Shown here: positions 54,498-63,710 of the stretch, one piece after another
Numbering within the stretch: position 1 is the first letter of the stretch
How the letters are laid out: each line of letters starts with the position of its first letter
From: Marivita sp. S6314
GTDB lineage: Bacteria; Pseudomonadota; Alphaproteobacteria; Rhodobacterales; Rhodobacteraceae
NCBI RefSeq assembly: GCF_023015985.1
Contig: NZ_JALKAO010000006.1
Location: 1-64,000 of the forward strand
Length of the DNA stretch: 64,000 nt
Reading direction: 5' to 3'
Program-made: the position numbers and the translations under genes
Notes under the pieces: model-generated
What the model saw: only the letters and a program-made list of their open reading frames with translations
Told to the model about the DNA's origin: nothing
Databases searched by the model: none

Positions 54498-55937
54498 TTA
54501 CTCTGTCGGCCAGCCACCGATGGCTTTCACCTCAAGGAACTCTTCCAGCCCCCAGACACCGCCTTCACGACCGTTGCCGGACTGCTTCATGCCACCAAAC
54601 GGCGATCCGGCGCCACGGCCCTTGCCGTTGATATCAACCATGCCGGACCGCACAGCGCGTGCCACGCGGCGGGCCTTTTCGGGATCGCTGGTCTGAACAT
54701 AGTTGGTCAGACCGTAATCGGTGTCATTTGCGATCTCGATTGCCTCTTCTTCGCTGTCGAACGGCATCATTGACAGAACCGGCCCAAAGATTTCTTCGCG
54801 CATGATGTTCATGTCGTTGTTGCAGTCCGCAAAGACAGTCGGCCGGACAAAGAACCCACGGTTCAAGCCTTCGGGACGTCCAACGCCCCCGGCCACCAAA
54901 CGCGCACCTTCGTCGATCCCCTTCTGGATCAGGTCCTGCACCTTGTTGAACTGCATCTCGGACACAAGCGGCCCAATGTGGCGGCCTTCCTGCGCTGCCG
55001 CGTTCACGGTTGTGGCCTCTGCCGCCGCCTTAGCGTCTTCAACGGCCTGTTCATAGCGCGACCGCTCGACCAACATCCGCGTCGGTGCGTTGCAGGACTG
55101 ACCGGTGTTGTTGAAGCACCGGATGATCCCGTGCTTTACCGCTTTCGGATCGGCATCCGCAAACACGATGTTGGCCCCTTTGCCACCCAGCTCAAGGCTC
55201 ACGCGCTTGATGGTTTCAGCAGCAGCAATGGTGATCGCCTTGCCCGCCCGCGTGGAGCCGGTGAAGCTGACCATATCCACATCCTTGTGGGATGACAGCT
55301 GGCTGCCCACACCCGGACCATCGCCGTTCACCATGTTGTACACACCCGCAGGCACACCCGCTTCGTGCATGATTTCCGAAAACAGCAGGCCGGACAGCGG
55401 CGATTGCTCGGACGGTTTCAGCACCATGGTACAGCCTGTTGCCAGGGCCGGCACGACCTTCAGCGTGATCTGGTTCATCGGCCAGTTCCAGGGTGTGATC
55501 AGCGCACAGACGCCAATCGGTTCACGGATGATGTGCGTGTCTTCTTCACCAGCCCGCAGCGGACCTTCGAAATCAAAATCCTTCAGCGCATCGATAAACG
55601 CCTGAAGGTGGTACGATCCGGTGCCCGATTGCTGGGATTTCGACATGTCGATCGGCGCGCCCATTTCGCGGCTGATCAATTCGGCCATGTCATCAGATCG
55701 GCGCATATAGATGTCGAGGATGGACTGAAGCAGGTCCAGCCGCTCGGCCTTGGTCGACAAACGCCATTTCGGAAACGCCGCCTTGGCCGCTGCAACAGCC
55801 GCATCCGTATCGGCCTGCCCGCCAAGAGAAATCGTCTCGGTCACCTCTTCGGTCGACGGATCGACCACACCAAAATCCTGTCCCGCCTGCGGAGCAACCC
55901 ATGCCCCGTTGATATAAAAGTTGCGCGCGTTTTCCAT
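54498..55937 (-). CDS. Aldehyde dehydrogenase
   Basis: A 479-residue NAD(P)-dependent aldehyde dehydrogenase. Catalytic residues are in FNNTGQSCNAPTRM (nucleophilic Cys) and VSLELGGKGANIVF (general base Glu). NAD binding is in ITPWNWPMNQITLKVVPALA and FTGSTRAGKAI, and the C-terminal signature is in FGGMKQSGNGREGG. The start at 55937 has AGGAAGG seven bases upstream; a start 23 codons earlier is rejected. It lies 185 bases after the mtoX-coupled membrane protein on the same strand and could oxidise the aldehyde (formaldehyde) made by methanethiol oxidation, although this group more often takes longer aldehydes. Confidence 0.94.
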   Translation of the reverse strand: MENARNFYINGAWVAPQAGQDFGVVDPSTEEVTETISLGGQADTDAAVAAAKAAFPKWRLSTKAERLDLLQSILDIYMRRSDDMAELISREMGAPIDMSKSQQSGTGSYHLQAFIDALKDFDFEGPLRAGEEDTHIIREPIGVCALITPWNWPMNQITLKVVPALATGCTMVLKPSEQSPLSGLLFSEIMHEAGVPAGVYNMVNGDGPGVGSQLSSHKDVDMVSFTGSTRAGKAITIAAAETIKRVSLELGGKGANIVFADADPKAVKHGIIRCFNNTGQSCNAPTRMLVERSRYEQAVEDAKAAAEATTVNAAAQEGRHIGPLVSEMQFNKVQDLIQKGIDEGARLVAGGVGRPEGLNRGFFVRPTVFADCNNDMNIMREEIFGPVLSMMPFDSEEEAIEIANDTDYGLTNYVQTSDPEKARRVARAVRSGMVDINGKGRGAGSPFGGMKQSGNGREGGVWGLEEFLEVKAIGGWPTE

Positions 55938-56122
55938 GAAAGGCCCTTCCTGCCAGAGGTCGTCACTATTGCGCACAGACATGCGCCACACGCGCGCTGC
56001 TTGCAATCCGAATCCACGGTTACCCTAAGCCCTGATTGGCTGCACCGACACGCCATGAACGACAGAAACAGGCCCGGTTGCGGAGCTTTTGGTGTCTGAC
56101 AATGGCCAACCGACAGACAGGA

Positions 56123-56794
56123 TCAGTGGCCCGCAAACGCCGAATAAATGCCAAAGCACCCGACACAGACAAGGCTGATGGCCCAAAGAATATCAAGGTT
56201 GAACCACGCCTTGGACAGAAATTTCAGCCCCAGCCAGATGTAGATAAAGACCGCAATCACCGCGCCGGCGGCTGTCATGGCAAAGGTATGGACCGCCGCC
56301 ACAAGAAACGCCAAACGGATGTTGCTTGTCATCAAAGCCTGCGCCGCTTCGTGACCAACATCGTCTTGCGCATAGCCGCAAAGGCCCAGAAAGATCGGCA
56401 CCAGCATCAGTCCCGCACCATGCGCCAGTGCGGCCAGAAATGACCAAAGCGCAAGGCGCGCCGGATGCACGCGCGCAAGAAACCGCGGATGCCGCCGGTT
56501 GATGAGCAGATAAACCCCCATTCCGACAACGATCAAGCCCGCCACCAACCGTATCTGCAATTCCCAGTCGACCAAAAAGACCATCATCGAAAATGGCAGC
56601 AGGATCGCCAGCATCGACAGGAAATGCCCGAGCGCCAACAACGCCAGCGCATGCGGCAATGCACTGTGTTTTCGCTCCATCAGGGCGGCAGACACGGCCA
56701 AAGGCCAACCCATTCCGGGGTTTATACCGTGATAGAACCCAGAAAAAATGACGGCCCACCAAAGGGCCGTCACTGAAAGATCGTCTACGATCAT
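56123..56794 (-). CDS. Polytopic membrane protein coupled to mtoX (possible metal transporter)
   Basis: A 223-residue protein with about six helices. Two conserved-looking motifs stand in helices: FYHGINPGMGWPLAV near 20-34 and AHGAGLMLVPIFLG near 124-137. Histidine-glycine motifs in such places recall the UreH/HupE/RcnA transporters, but no HX4DH nickel-cobalt motif is seen. Its ATG directly follows the mtoX TAA with no gap, so translation is coupled. That arrangement fits a partner supplying copper or another metal, or exporting a product. A transporter role is inference. Confidence 0.78.
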   Translation of the reverse strand: MIVDDLSVTALWWAVIFSGFYHGINPGMGWPLAVSAALMERKHSALPHALALLALGHFLSMLAILLPFSMMVFLVDWELQIRLVAGLIVVGMGVYLLINRRHPRFLARVHPARLALWSFLAALAHGAGLMLVPIFLGLCGYAQDDVGHEAAQALMTSNIRLAFLVAAVHTFAMTAAGAVIAVFIYIWLGLKFLSKAWFNLDILWAISLVCVGCFGIYSAFAGH

Positions 56795-58192
56795 TTAGGC
56801 AGACGGATAGCAGAAGCTGTCTGTTGAACAGTCTCCGCCCTCAAGCCGGATCTGGTGCGCACGATAGCCCTTTGGGAAATCAATGTAGAAATCAGGATCC
56901 AAGGCAAACCCGTCTTCCGTCACATTCGCCATCACCATTTGGCCACCTTCGTCATTCGGATAGAACTGGTCATCCCATGACGAATAGAGCGAGTTGGTCC
57001 AATACACCCGTTTCCCGTCACGGCTGATCTCGACCATCTGGGGGCCGTAAACAAAGGGTTTGCCGTTCGGGTGGTTGGCGCCTTTCGCGATGCCGCCGAC
57101 TTCGACCTTGCCCGCCAAAACCGGGTTCATCGGGTCGGACACATCGTATTGGTGCATCTCGCCCAGACCCCAGCACGCAACGTAGAGGTACTTGTCGTCC
57201 AACGACAGGTCGATGTCCGTCACCAGAGGCGGCACGGCACCAAAGCCTTGCAGCAGGGGCGGAAGGTTTTCCGGGTCTTCAGGTCGCGGATCAATGGTGA
57301 TCACCTTCTTGGACTGCCACGTCCCGTCATCCCCACGCCACCAGGTAAAGATCGCCCCTTGCAGGTTTGTCGTATCAACCACCACACCGCAGAACCCGTA
57401 GGATTTCTTTGGGTCGTGTGCAGGGCGAATTTCCAGCGCCATCTGGTAGTTTTCGCCGAAATCAATGGTCTGGATATTCTTGCGCCCGCGCAAATCCCAG
57501 AAGTGGATTGAATGGCCGTATTTGTTCGACAGCAGGTCTTCCGGCACCACGCCGTTCTCGAACTGCGGCGGCAGGCCCCATTCGGAACTGACCATGTAAT
57601 CCTGCGGCAGGTTCCACCAGAAATCGTAGTGTTTGTCCTGCTTGCCCCGGTCCATCTCATATTGGCCGATCACCTCGAAGGTCTCGCAATCCATGATGAA
57701 GATGCCCGGAGGTCCGTCGGTGCCATCCTCGCCACCGCCCCCAAGGGTCGAGACATAGATGCCTTCGGGACCACAATGGATCGTATGCGGGCGGGAATAG
57801 CCGGTTTTCTCGAAGATCTCTTCGGGTTCAATAATCTTGTGGATTTCCGCTTTCAGGGGATCTTTCACGTCGATCACATACACCCGGCTTGACCGGATGC
57901 CCGGCACGATCAGGTAGCGGCGTTCCAGAAAGGCATGACCGGTCAGCGGCGACAGAGACGACGAACAGGCGTTCCAGCCGAAATGGTGAAATTCGTCCCC
58001 TTTGTAGGGCACGATCACCTGATGCACGATCTGGCCATAGGTGTCGGATTTCGGATTCACATCCACAACAGCAATGCCATCGGATTGTGATCCATCCGGA
58101 CTGAGCATCACCGTAAACGCATAATTCTCAACCGGGGCCTGCATCGCGATCTTCGGCGATGCATAGAATGTCGGGTCAGGTCTTAAATTCAT
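56795..58192 (-). CDS. mtoX: Methanethiol oxidase / SBP56 selenium-binding protein
   Basis: A 465-residue beta-propeller protein of the SBP56 family. Bacterial members such as MtoX oxidise methanethiol to formaldehyde, sulfide and peroxide with copper. Conserved blocks are DEFHHFGWNACSSS and SRPHTIHCGPEGIYVSTLG, with GAPPLVTDIDLS-like VPPLVTDIDLSLDDKYLYV and C-terminal GYRAHQIRLEGGDCSTD. The adjacent HH, the HTIH and the C-terminal H are the expected metal ligands. No signal peptide is visible, although some studied homologues are periplasmic. ATG 58192 is preferred to the adjacent GTG because GGAGG is seven bases away. IclR lies upstream on the same strand and the coupled membrane protein follows. 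Confidence 0.9.
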   Translation of the reverse strand: MNLRPDPTFYASPKIAMQAPVENYAFTVMLSPDGSQSDGIAVVDVNPKSDTYGQIVHQVIVPYKGDEFHHFGWNACSSSLSPLTGHAFLERRYLIVPGIRSSRVYVIDVKDPLKAEIHKIIEPEEIFEKTGYSRPHTIHCGPEGIYVSTLGGGGEDGTDGPPGIFIMDCETFEVIGQYEMDRGKQDKHYDFWWNLPQDYMVSSEWGLPPQFENGVVPEDLLSNKYGHSIHFWDLRGRKNIQTIDFGENYQMALEIRPAHDPKKSYGFCGVVVDTTNLQGAIFTWWRGDDGTWQSKKVITIDPRPEDPENLPPLLQGFGAVPPLVTDIDLSLDDKYLYVACWGLGEMHQYDVSDPMNPVLAGKVEVGGIAKGANHPNGKPFVYGPQMVEISRDGKRVYWTNSLYSSWDDQFYPNDEGGQMVMANVTEDGFALDPDFYIDFPKGYRAHQIRLEGGDCSTDSFCYPSA

Positions 58193-58267
58193 CACATGTC
58201 CTCCCTTGGATGAATAGGAGCCCTCTTGCCGGGGCTTTGAAATATGTGTTGCGGAGCGCTGTGCTGG

Positions 58268-59026
58268 TTACACCTCCGCAACGTTACAAAGTTGAATTGC
58301 GCCACTCACGCGGTCCGAGAGGCCAATGAGTTTCTTTCCGATTTCCGCCCGATACGGTTTGTCAAATCGTCGGATCGGGCCGACAGCGCCAACACTGAAG
58401 GTGGCGCCAATATTTCCAATCGAAACAGGCGCCGCGACGCTTGCGATGCCAAGGTCGATTTCCTGATCGCAATCGGCAAATCCCTGCTTGGCGATCGTTT
58501 CAAATTCAGCCCGCAATGCGCTTGCCGTGGTTTTTGTAAATTCAGTGTACTGTTTCAAACTTCCGGAAATGATCTGATCCTGAAAATCCCGTTCTGTAAA
58601 CGCCGCAATTGCCTTTGAGCAGGAACACGCATGCATCGGGCGTACGCCTAACCCGGGGTGGATATACGCGCGCGCCGGATCATCCGGGGTTTCGACATGG
58701 ATGATCTCAACCGCCTTGTTGCGAAACCGCGCGAGGAAAACCGTCTCGTTAAACCGAATTGCTGCCGCTTTGAGAAGTGGGGCCGCCGCCTTGCGCACGT
58801 CCACATCCGCTTTGCCCAATAGCGCGATCCGGATCAGCCGTTCCCCAATCACAACCTTCCCGTCCTCGTCAGACGGATCGAGTAGCCGCTGCTCCTGAAG
58901 CGACTGCACCAATCGGTAGCAGGTGGGTTTGGGAAGGCTCGACGCTTTCTGCAGTTCGGACACCGAAATGGGGCGGCCTGCAACGGCAACCAATTCCAGC
59001 AACGTGATCATTCGGTCGAGGTGCAT
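58268..59026 (-). CDS. IclR-family transcriptional regulator
   Basis: A 252-residue regulator: winged helix-turn-helix (1-65, with PISVSELQKASSLPKPTCYRLVQSL) and IclR effector domain (about 80-250, with IHPGLGVRPMHACSCSKAIAAF). The effector pocket's cysteines in HACSCSKA are typical. It is upstream of mtoX on the same strand (75-base gap), so it probably controls that gene and itself. An inverted repeat TCTCA-N5-TGAGA lies 34 bases before its start. Confidence 0.93.
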   Translation of the reverse strand: MHLDRMITLLELVAVAGRPISVSELQKASSLPKPTCYRLVQSLQEQRLLDPSDEDGKVVIGERLIRIALLGKADVDVRKAAAPLLKAAAIRFNETVFLARFRNKAVEIIHVETPDDPARAYIHPGLGVRPMHACSCSKAIAAFTERDFQDQIISGSLKQYTEFTKTTASALRAEFETIAKQGFADCDQEIDLGIASVAAPVSIGNIGATFSVGAVGPIRRFDKPYRAEIGKKLIGLSDRVSGAIQLCNVAEV

Positions 59027-59059
59027 CTTCGTCGAATCGTCTCACATTTCGATAACCTG

Positions 59060-59074
59060 TCTCAAACGATGAGA
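59060..59074. promoter_or_regulatory. Inverted repeat TCTCA-N5-TGAGA upstream of iclR
   Basis: TCTCAAACGATGAGA is a perfect 5-base inverted repeat, 34 bases before the regulator's start. A further GTCTCAC copy at 59039-59045 repeats one arm. Two arm copies spaced 22 bases fit the two-dimer binding of IclR proteins. Confidence 0.45.
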
Positions 59075-59122
59075 TCAAAAAGCTAATCGGTCAAGACGTA
59101 TCGTCCACCCGTCACCCGGAAA

Positions 59123-59149
59123 CGAAAAAACCCGGCGCAAGGCCGGGTT
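59123..59149 (-). terminator. Rho-independent terminator after gltB
   Basis: On the minus strand AACCCGGC-loop-GCCGGGTT (59129-59149) runs into a TTTTTTCG tail, 23 bases after the gltB stop. A textbook intrinsic terminator. Confidence 0.88.
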
Positions 59150-59171
59150 CTTCTGGAGGTCTTTGCAGGTG

Positions 59172-62100
59172 TTACTCTGCCGGAACCGCGTGATCTTCGA
59201 CTCCCAGTGGATGTTCGATCTTGTCGAGCATCTCTTTCGGGCAAACCTGAACGAAGTTTGCAAGTTCAATATCCCAATGCTGCAGAATGTCCTGCGCCTT
59301 GCGGCTCATGGTTTCTTCGGCGTGACGCTCGATCAACCCTTCAAGCTGGCTGATCCAGTGCTGCACAGTGACCGGGCAGGTCACAAGGCTTTCCATATTC
59401 ATCAGCGCCTGCGCCTTGCCGTCCGGGTCGTACAGATAGGCCATGCCGCCGGTCATCCCCGCGCCAAAATTGGCCCCGATATCGCCGAGGATCACGGCAA
59501 CACCGCCGGTCATGTATTCACAGCCGTTCGATCCGCAGCCCTCGACCACAACCTTGGCCCCCGAGTTGCGCACCGCGAACCGCTCACCGGCGCGCCCAGC
59601 CGCAAAGAGGTAGCCGTCCGTTGCACCGTACAGCACGGTATTGCCAATAATCGTGTTGTCCGCCGCCACCAGCGGCGACATCATCGGCGGACGCACCACA
59701 ATCGTGCCCCCCGACAACCCCTTGCCGACATAATCATTGGCGTCGCCCGATACTTCCAGCTTGAGCCCCGGTGCCGCAAACGCACCAAGCGATTGCCCCG
59801 CCGATCCGGTCAGCTTCACGGTCAGATGGTTCGGCTGCAGCGCGTTGCGCATGCCGAACGACTTGACGATATGGCTCGACGTGCGTGTGCCGACGGTGCG
59901 GTGCGTGTTCTGCACCGCGTAGGACAGCTGCATCTTCTCACCATCCTCAAGGAACCGCGCTGCATCGCGCACGATTTCCGCATCCAGCGTATCTGGCACC
60001 GCATTGCGGGCGCGATTGCGGTCATAGACGATGTCATCCGACCCATCGACACGGATCAGCAGCGGGTTCAGGTCCAGATCGTCCAGATTGTCCGCCCCAC
60101 GCGACACCTGAGACAACAGGTCCGCCCGGCCAATCACCTCATCAATCGACCGCGCACCGATGCTGGCCAGCACTTCGCGCACTTCCTGTGCGTAGAAGGT
60201 GATGAGGTTAACCACCTTGTCCGCATTGCCAGTGAACTTCGCGCGCAGGTCTTCGTCCTGCGTGCACACACCAACCGGGCAAGTGTTCGACTGGCACTGA
60301 CGCACCATGATGCACCCCATCGCGATCAGCGCGGCGGTCCCGATGCCGTACTCTTCCGCCCCAAGCATCGCCGCCATGACGATGTCACGCCCGGTGCGCA
60401 GACCACCGTCTGTCCGCAGGGTCACACGATCCCGCAGCTTGTTCATCGACAGAACCTGATGCGCCTCGGTCAGGCCCATTTCCCACGGCAGACCGGCGTA
60501 CTTGATCGACGTCGCAGGTGACGCACCCGTCCCGCCATTGTGCCCCGAAATCAGGATCACGTCCGCCTTGGCCTTCGCCACACCGGCGGCAATCGTGCCA
60601 ACACCCGAAGACGCCACCAGCTTGACCGTCACCTTACAGCGCGGATTGATCTGCTTGAGGTCGTAGATCAGCTGCGCAAGGTCTTCGATCGAATAGATAT
60701 CGTGGTGCGGCGGCGGGGAGATCAGCGTCACACCTTTGGTCGAATGGCGCAGACGGGCAATCAGGTCTGTGACCTTCATCCCCGGCAACTGACCACCCTC
60801 ACCGGGCTTGGCCCCTTGGGCGACCTTGATCTCAAGTTCTTCACACTGGTTGAGGTATTCAGCCGTAACACCAAAGCGACCAGAGGCCACCTGCTTGATC
60901 TTCGCAGACGGATTGTCGCCGTTCGGCTCCGGCACAAAATGCGCCGGGTCTTCGCCGCCTTCACCGCTATCGGACTTCGCACCAATCCGGTTCATCGCCA
61001 CGTTCAGCGTCTTGTGCGCCTCGGGCGACAGCGCGCCAAGCGACATGCCCGGTGTCACGAACCGCTTGCGGATCGACGTGATCGATTCAACCTCTTCCAG
61101 ATTGATCGGCTCGCCCAGAGGTTTGATCGCCAACAGGTCGCGCAAATGGATCGGCGGGTTCGCCTGCATGGCCTTGGAATAGGTCTTCCAAAGCTCGTAG
61201 GACGCCTTGTTACACGCCATCTGCATCAGGTGCATCGTCTGCGCGCCCCAGGCATGGGTCTCCCCCGACTTCCGCGCCTTGTAGAACCCTCCAATGGGCA
61301 GAACGTCCTGGCCACCGCGGAAACCGAGCGCGTGGATTTCTTCGGCCTTGCGTTGCAATCCGTGCAGACCAATGCCCGAAATGCGGCTCAGCATGCCGGG
61401 GAAATATTCCGCACAGAGCGCGCGGCTCAGGCCCACGGCCTCAAAGTTCAGACCACCGCGATACGAGGAAATCACCGAAATCCCCATCTTCGACATGATC
61501 TTGAGCAAACCCTGATCCACCGCTTCGCGATACTTCGCAACCGCCTCGGTCAATGTCAGGTCCAGAAGACCCCGCTTGATCCGGTCAGCCAGCGAATCTT
61601 CGGCCAGATAGGCGTTCACAACGGTCGCCCCCGCGCCGATCAGAACCGCAAAGTAATGCGGGTCGATGCATTCGGCAGACCGCACGTTCAGCGACGTAAA
61701 CGTCCGCAACCCCTTGCGCGTCAGATGGCTGTGCACCGCACTGGTGGCCAGGATCATCGGCATCGCAACCTTGTCTTCGCTGCAATGCTCATCGGTCAGA
61801 ATGATATGCCCAGCACCGGACCGCACGGCATCTTCTGCCTCGGACCGCACCCGCTCCAACGCGACCTGCAACGCGCGCGGATCGCCACCGGCGGCAAAGG
61901 TGCAGTCAATCTCAACCAGACTGGCGTTGAAATGCTTTGCCATCTCCTTGAACTGCGCGTTGCCGACAAACGGACTGTCCAGCACAATGATTTCGGTCTG
62001 CGCGCTGCTTTCGTCCAAAACGTTCTTCAGGTTGCCGAACCGCGTCTTCAGGCTCATCACCCGGTATTCACGCAAGCTGTCAATCGGCGGGTTGGTCACC

Positions 62101-63710
62101 TGGCTGAAGTTCTGGCGGAAGTAATGCGACAGCGGGCGGTACTTCTTGGAGAGCACGGCCGATGGCGTGTCATCGCCCATCGACGCCAAAGTCTCTTTTC
62201 CATCCTCGGCCATCGGCGCAAGGATCTGTTCCAGCTCTTCAACGGTATAGCCCGCCGCGATCTGGCGACGGCGCAAATCCGCGCCTTCAAACATCGGCTG
62301 TTCGGTGACCTGCGCCAGCGCGTCGTCCAATTCGTTGATCTTGCCAACCCATTCGCCAAACGGCTGCGACGCGGCCAGCTTATCCTTGATCTCAACGTCG
62401 TGGTAGAGCTTGCCCTCGGCCATATCGACCGCCAGCAACTGCCCCGGACCAAGCGCGCCCTTCTCGCGCACCGTGCCTTCGTCAATCGGCACCATACCGG
62501 CCTCGGACCCCGCAATCAGCAGGTTGTCCCCGGTCACGACATAGCGCATCGGGCGCAACCCGTTCCGGTCCAGCCCGGCACAGACCCAGCGGCCATCTGT
62601 CATGGCAAGCGCGGCGGGGCCGTCCCACGGCTCCATCACGCTGTTGCAGTAGGAATACATGTCCCGCCACGCCTGCGGCAGTTCAATCGCCTGCTTGGAC
62701 CACGATTCCGGGATCAGCATCGTCTTGGCCATCGGCGCATTGCGCCCGGCACGGACCAGCACTTCGAACACCGCATCTAAAGCCGCCGAATCCGACGCGC
62801 CATTGGCGATGATCGGCTTGATGTCTTCGGCCATATCTCCGAATGCGCCCGAGGCCATGCGGATCTCGTGGCTCTTCATCCAGTTGATATTGCCTTTGAG
62901 CGTGTTGATCTCACCGTTATGCGCCAACATGCGGAACGGCTGTGCCAGCCACCATTGCGGGAAAGTGTTGGTCGAATAGCGCTGGTGATAAATCGCGAAC
63001 GCGGATTCAAAGCGTTCATCCTGCAGGTCGGGATAAAACTCCGCCACCTGCTCGGCCAGCATCATGCCTTTGTAAATGATCGACCGGCAGGACAGGGACG
63101 CAATGTACAACCCCCCGATCCCGGCCGCGCCTGCCGCCTTCTCAATCCGGCGACGGATCACGTAGAGCTCGCGCTCAAAGGTCTCTTCGTCGACGCCTTT
63201 GGAATTCGAGATCAGGATTTGCTCAATCTCGGGCCGTGTGGCATTCGCCTTTTCACCAAGGCAATCAACGGTCACCGGCACATGCCGCCAGCCATAGATG
63301 TAATAGCCCATGCGCAGAACTTCGGTTTCCACAATGGTCCGGCAGGTTTCCTGTGCGCCAAAATCCGTGCGCGGCAGGAACACCTGACCAATCGCCATCA
63401 ATTCATCCATACGCGGCTTGTGCCCGGTGCGTTCGATCTGGTCGTAAAAGAACGACACGGGGATCTGCACGTGAATACCCGCGCCATCGCCGGTCTTGCC
63501 GTCGGCATCCACAGCACCGCGGTGCCAGATCGCCTTGAGCGCATCAATGCCCGCCTCAACCACCTTGCGGCTTGGCTTGCCGTCGAGGGACACAACAAGG
63601 CCTACACCGCAGGAAGAATGCTCGTCTTCCTCTGAATAGAGACCATTTTCGGCCATCCACGCGCGCTTGGCTTCCTCGGCAGCAACCCACTCGGCATCAT
63701 ATTTGGTCAT
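59172..63710 (-). CDS. gltB: Glutamate synthase (NADPH) large subunit
   Basis: A 1512-residue enzyme that makes glutamate from glutamine and 2-oxoglutarate. The 33-residue propeptide is followed by catalytic C34 in SSCGVGLVV, the Ntn amidotransferase nucleophile. The central region and FMN TIM barrel have LISPPPHHDIYSIEDLAQ and ISGHNGGTGASPATSIKYAG. The [3Fe-4S] ligands C-x5-C-x4-C are in CIMVRQCQSNTCPVG near 1135-1150. The C-terminal beta-helix (GXXGXXXG repeats) ends the protein. The gltD small subunit is not in the window. The ATG overlaps the GFA gene stop by four bases. Confidence 0.97.
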   Translation of the reverse strand: MTKYDAEWVAAEEAKRAWMAENGLYSEEDEHSSCGVGLVVSLDGKPSRKVVEAGIDALKAIWHRGAVDADGKTGDGAGIHVQIPVSFFYDQIERTGHKPRMDELMAIGQVFLPRTDFGAQETCRTIVETEVLRMGYYIYGWRHVPVTVDCLGEKANATRPEIEQILISNSKGVDEETFERELYVIRRRIEKAAGAAGIGGLYIASLSCRSIIYKGMMLAEQVAEFYPDLQDERFESAFAIYHQRYSTNTFPQWWLAQPFRMLAHNGEINTLKGNINWMKSHEIRMASGAFGDMAEDIKPIIANGASDSAALDAVFEVLVRAGRNAPMAKTMLIPESWSKQAIELPQAWRDMYSYCNSVMEPWDGPAALAMTDGRWVCAGLDRNGLRPMRYVVTGDNLLIAGSEAGMVPIDEGTVREKGALGPGQLLAVDMAEGKLYHDVEIKDKLAASQPFGEWVGKINELDDALAQVTEQPMFEGADLRRRQIAAGYTVEELEQILAPMAEDGKETLASMGDDTPSAVLSKKYRPLSHYFRQNFSQVTNPPIDSLREYRVMSLKTRFGNLKNVLDESSAQTEIIVLDSPFVGNAQFKEMAKHFNASLVEIDCTFAAGGDPRALQVALERVRSEAEDAVRSGAGHIILTDEHCSEDKVAMPMILATSAVHSHLTRKGLRTFTSLNVRSAECIDPHYFAVLIGAGATVVNAYLAEDSLADRIKRGLLDLTLTEAVAKYREAVDQGLLKIMSKMGISVISSYRGGLNFEAVGLSRALCAEYFPGMLSRISGIGLHGLQRKAEEIHALGFRGGQDVLPIGGFYKARKSGETHAWGAQTMHLMQMACNKASYELWKTYSKAMQANPPIHLRDLLAIKPLGEPINLEEVESITSIRKRFVTPGMSLGALSPEAHKTLNVAMNRIGAKSDSGEGGEDPAHFVPEPNGDNPSAKIKQVASGRFGVTAEYLNQCEELEIKVAQGAKPGEGGQLPGMKVTDLIARLRHSTKGVTLISPPPHHDIYSIEDLAQLIYDLKQINPRCKVTVKLVASSGVGTIAAGVAKAKADVILISGHNGGTGASPATSIKYAGLPWEMGLTEAHQVLSMNKLRDRVTLRTDGGLRTGRDIVMAAMLGAEEYGIGTAALIAMGCIMVRQCQSNTCPVGVCTQDEDLRAKFTGNADKVVNLITFYAQEVREVLASIGARSIDEVIGRADLLSQVSRGADNLDDLDLNPLLIRVDGSDDIVYDRNRARNAVPDTLDAEIVRDAARFLEDGEKMQLSYAVQNTHRTVGTRTSSHIVKSFGMRNALQPNHLTVKLTGSAGQSLGAFAAPGLKLEVSGDANDYVGKGLSGGTIVVRPPMMSPLVAADNTIIGNTVLYGATDGYLFAAGRAGERFAVRNSGAKVVVEGCGSNGCEYMTGGVAVILGDIGANFGAGMTGGMAYLYDPDGKAQALMNMESLVTCPVTVQHWISQLEGLIERHAEETMSRKAQDILQHWDIELANFVQVCPKEMLDKIEHPLGVEDHAVPAE

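Noticed and set aside
60540-62780. Long plus-strand open frame of about 746 codons opposite gltB
   Set aside because: It is antisense to the conserved gltB coding sequence and has an Arg/His/Leu-rich composition typical of GC-rich shadow frames. Similar long shadows lie opposite polA, the RND genes and the flavoprotein and are rejected for the same reason.
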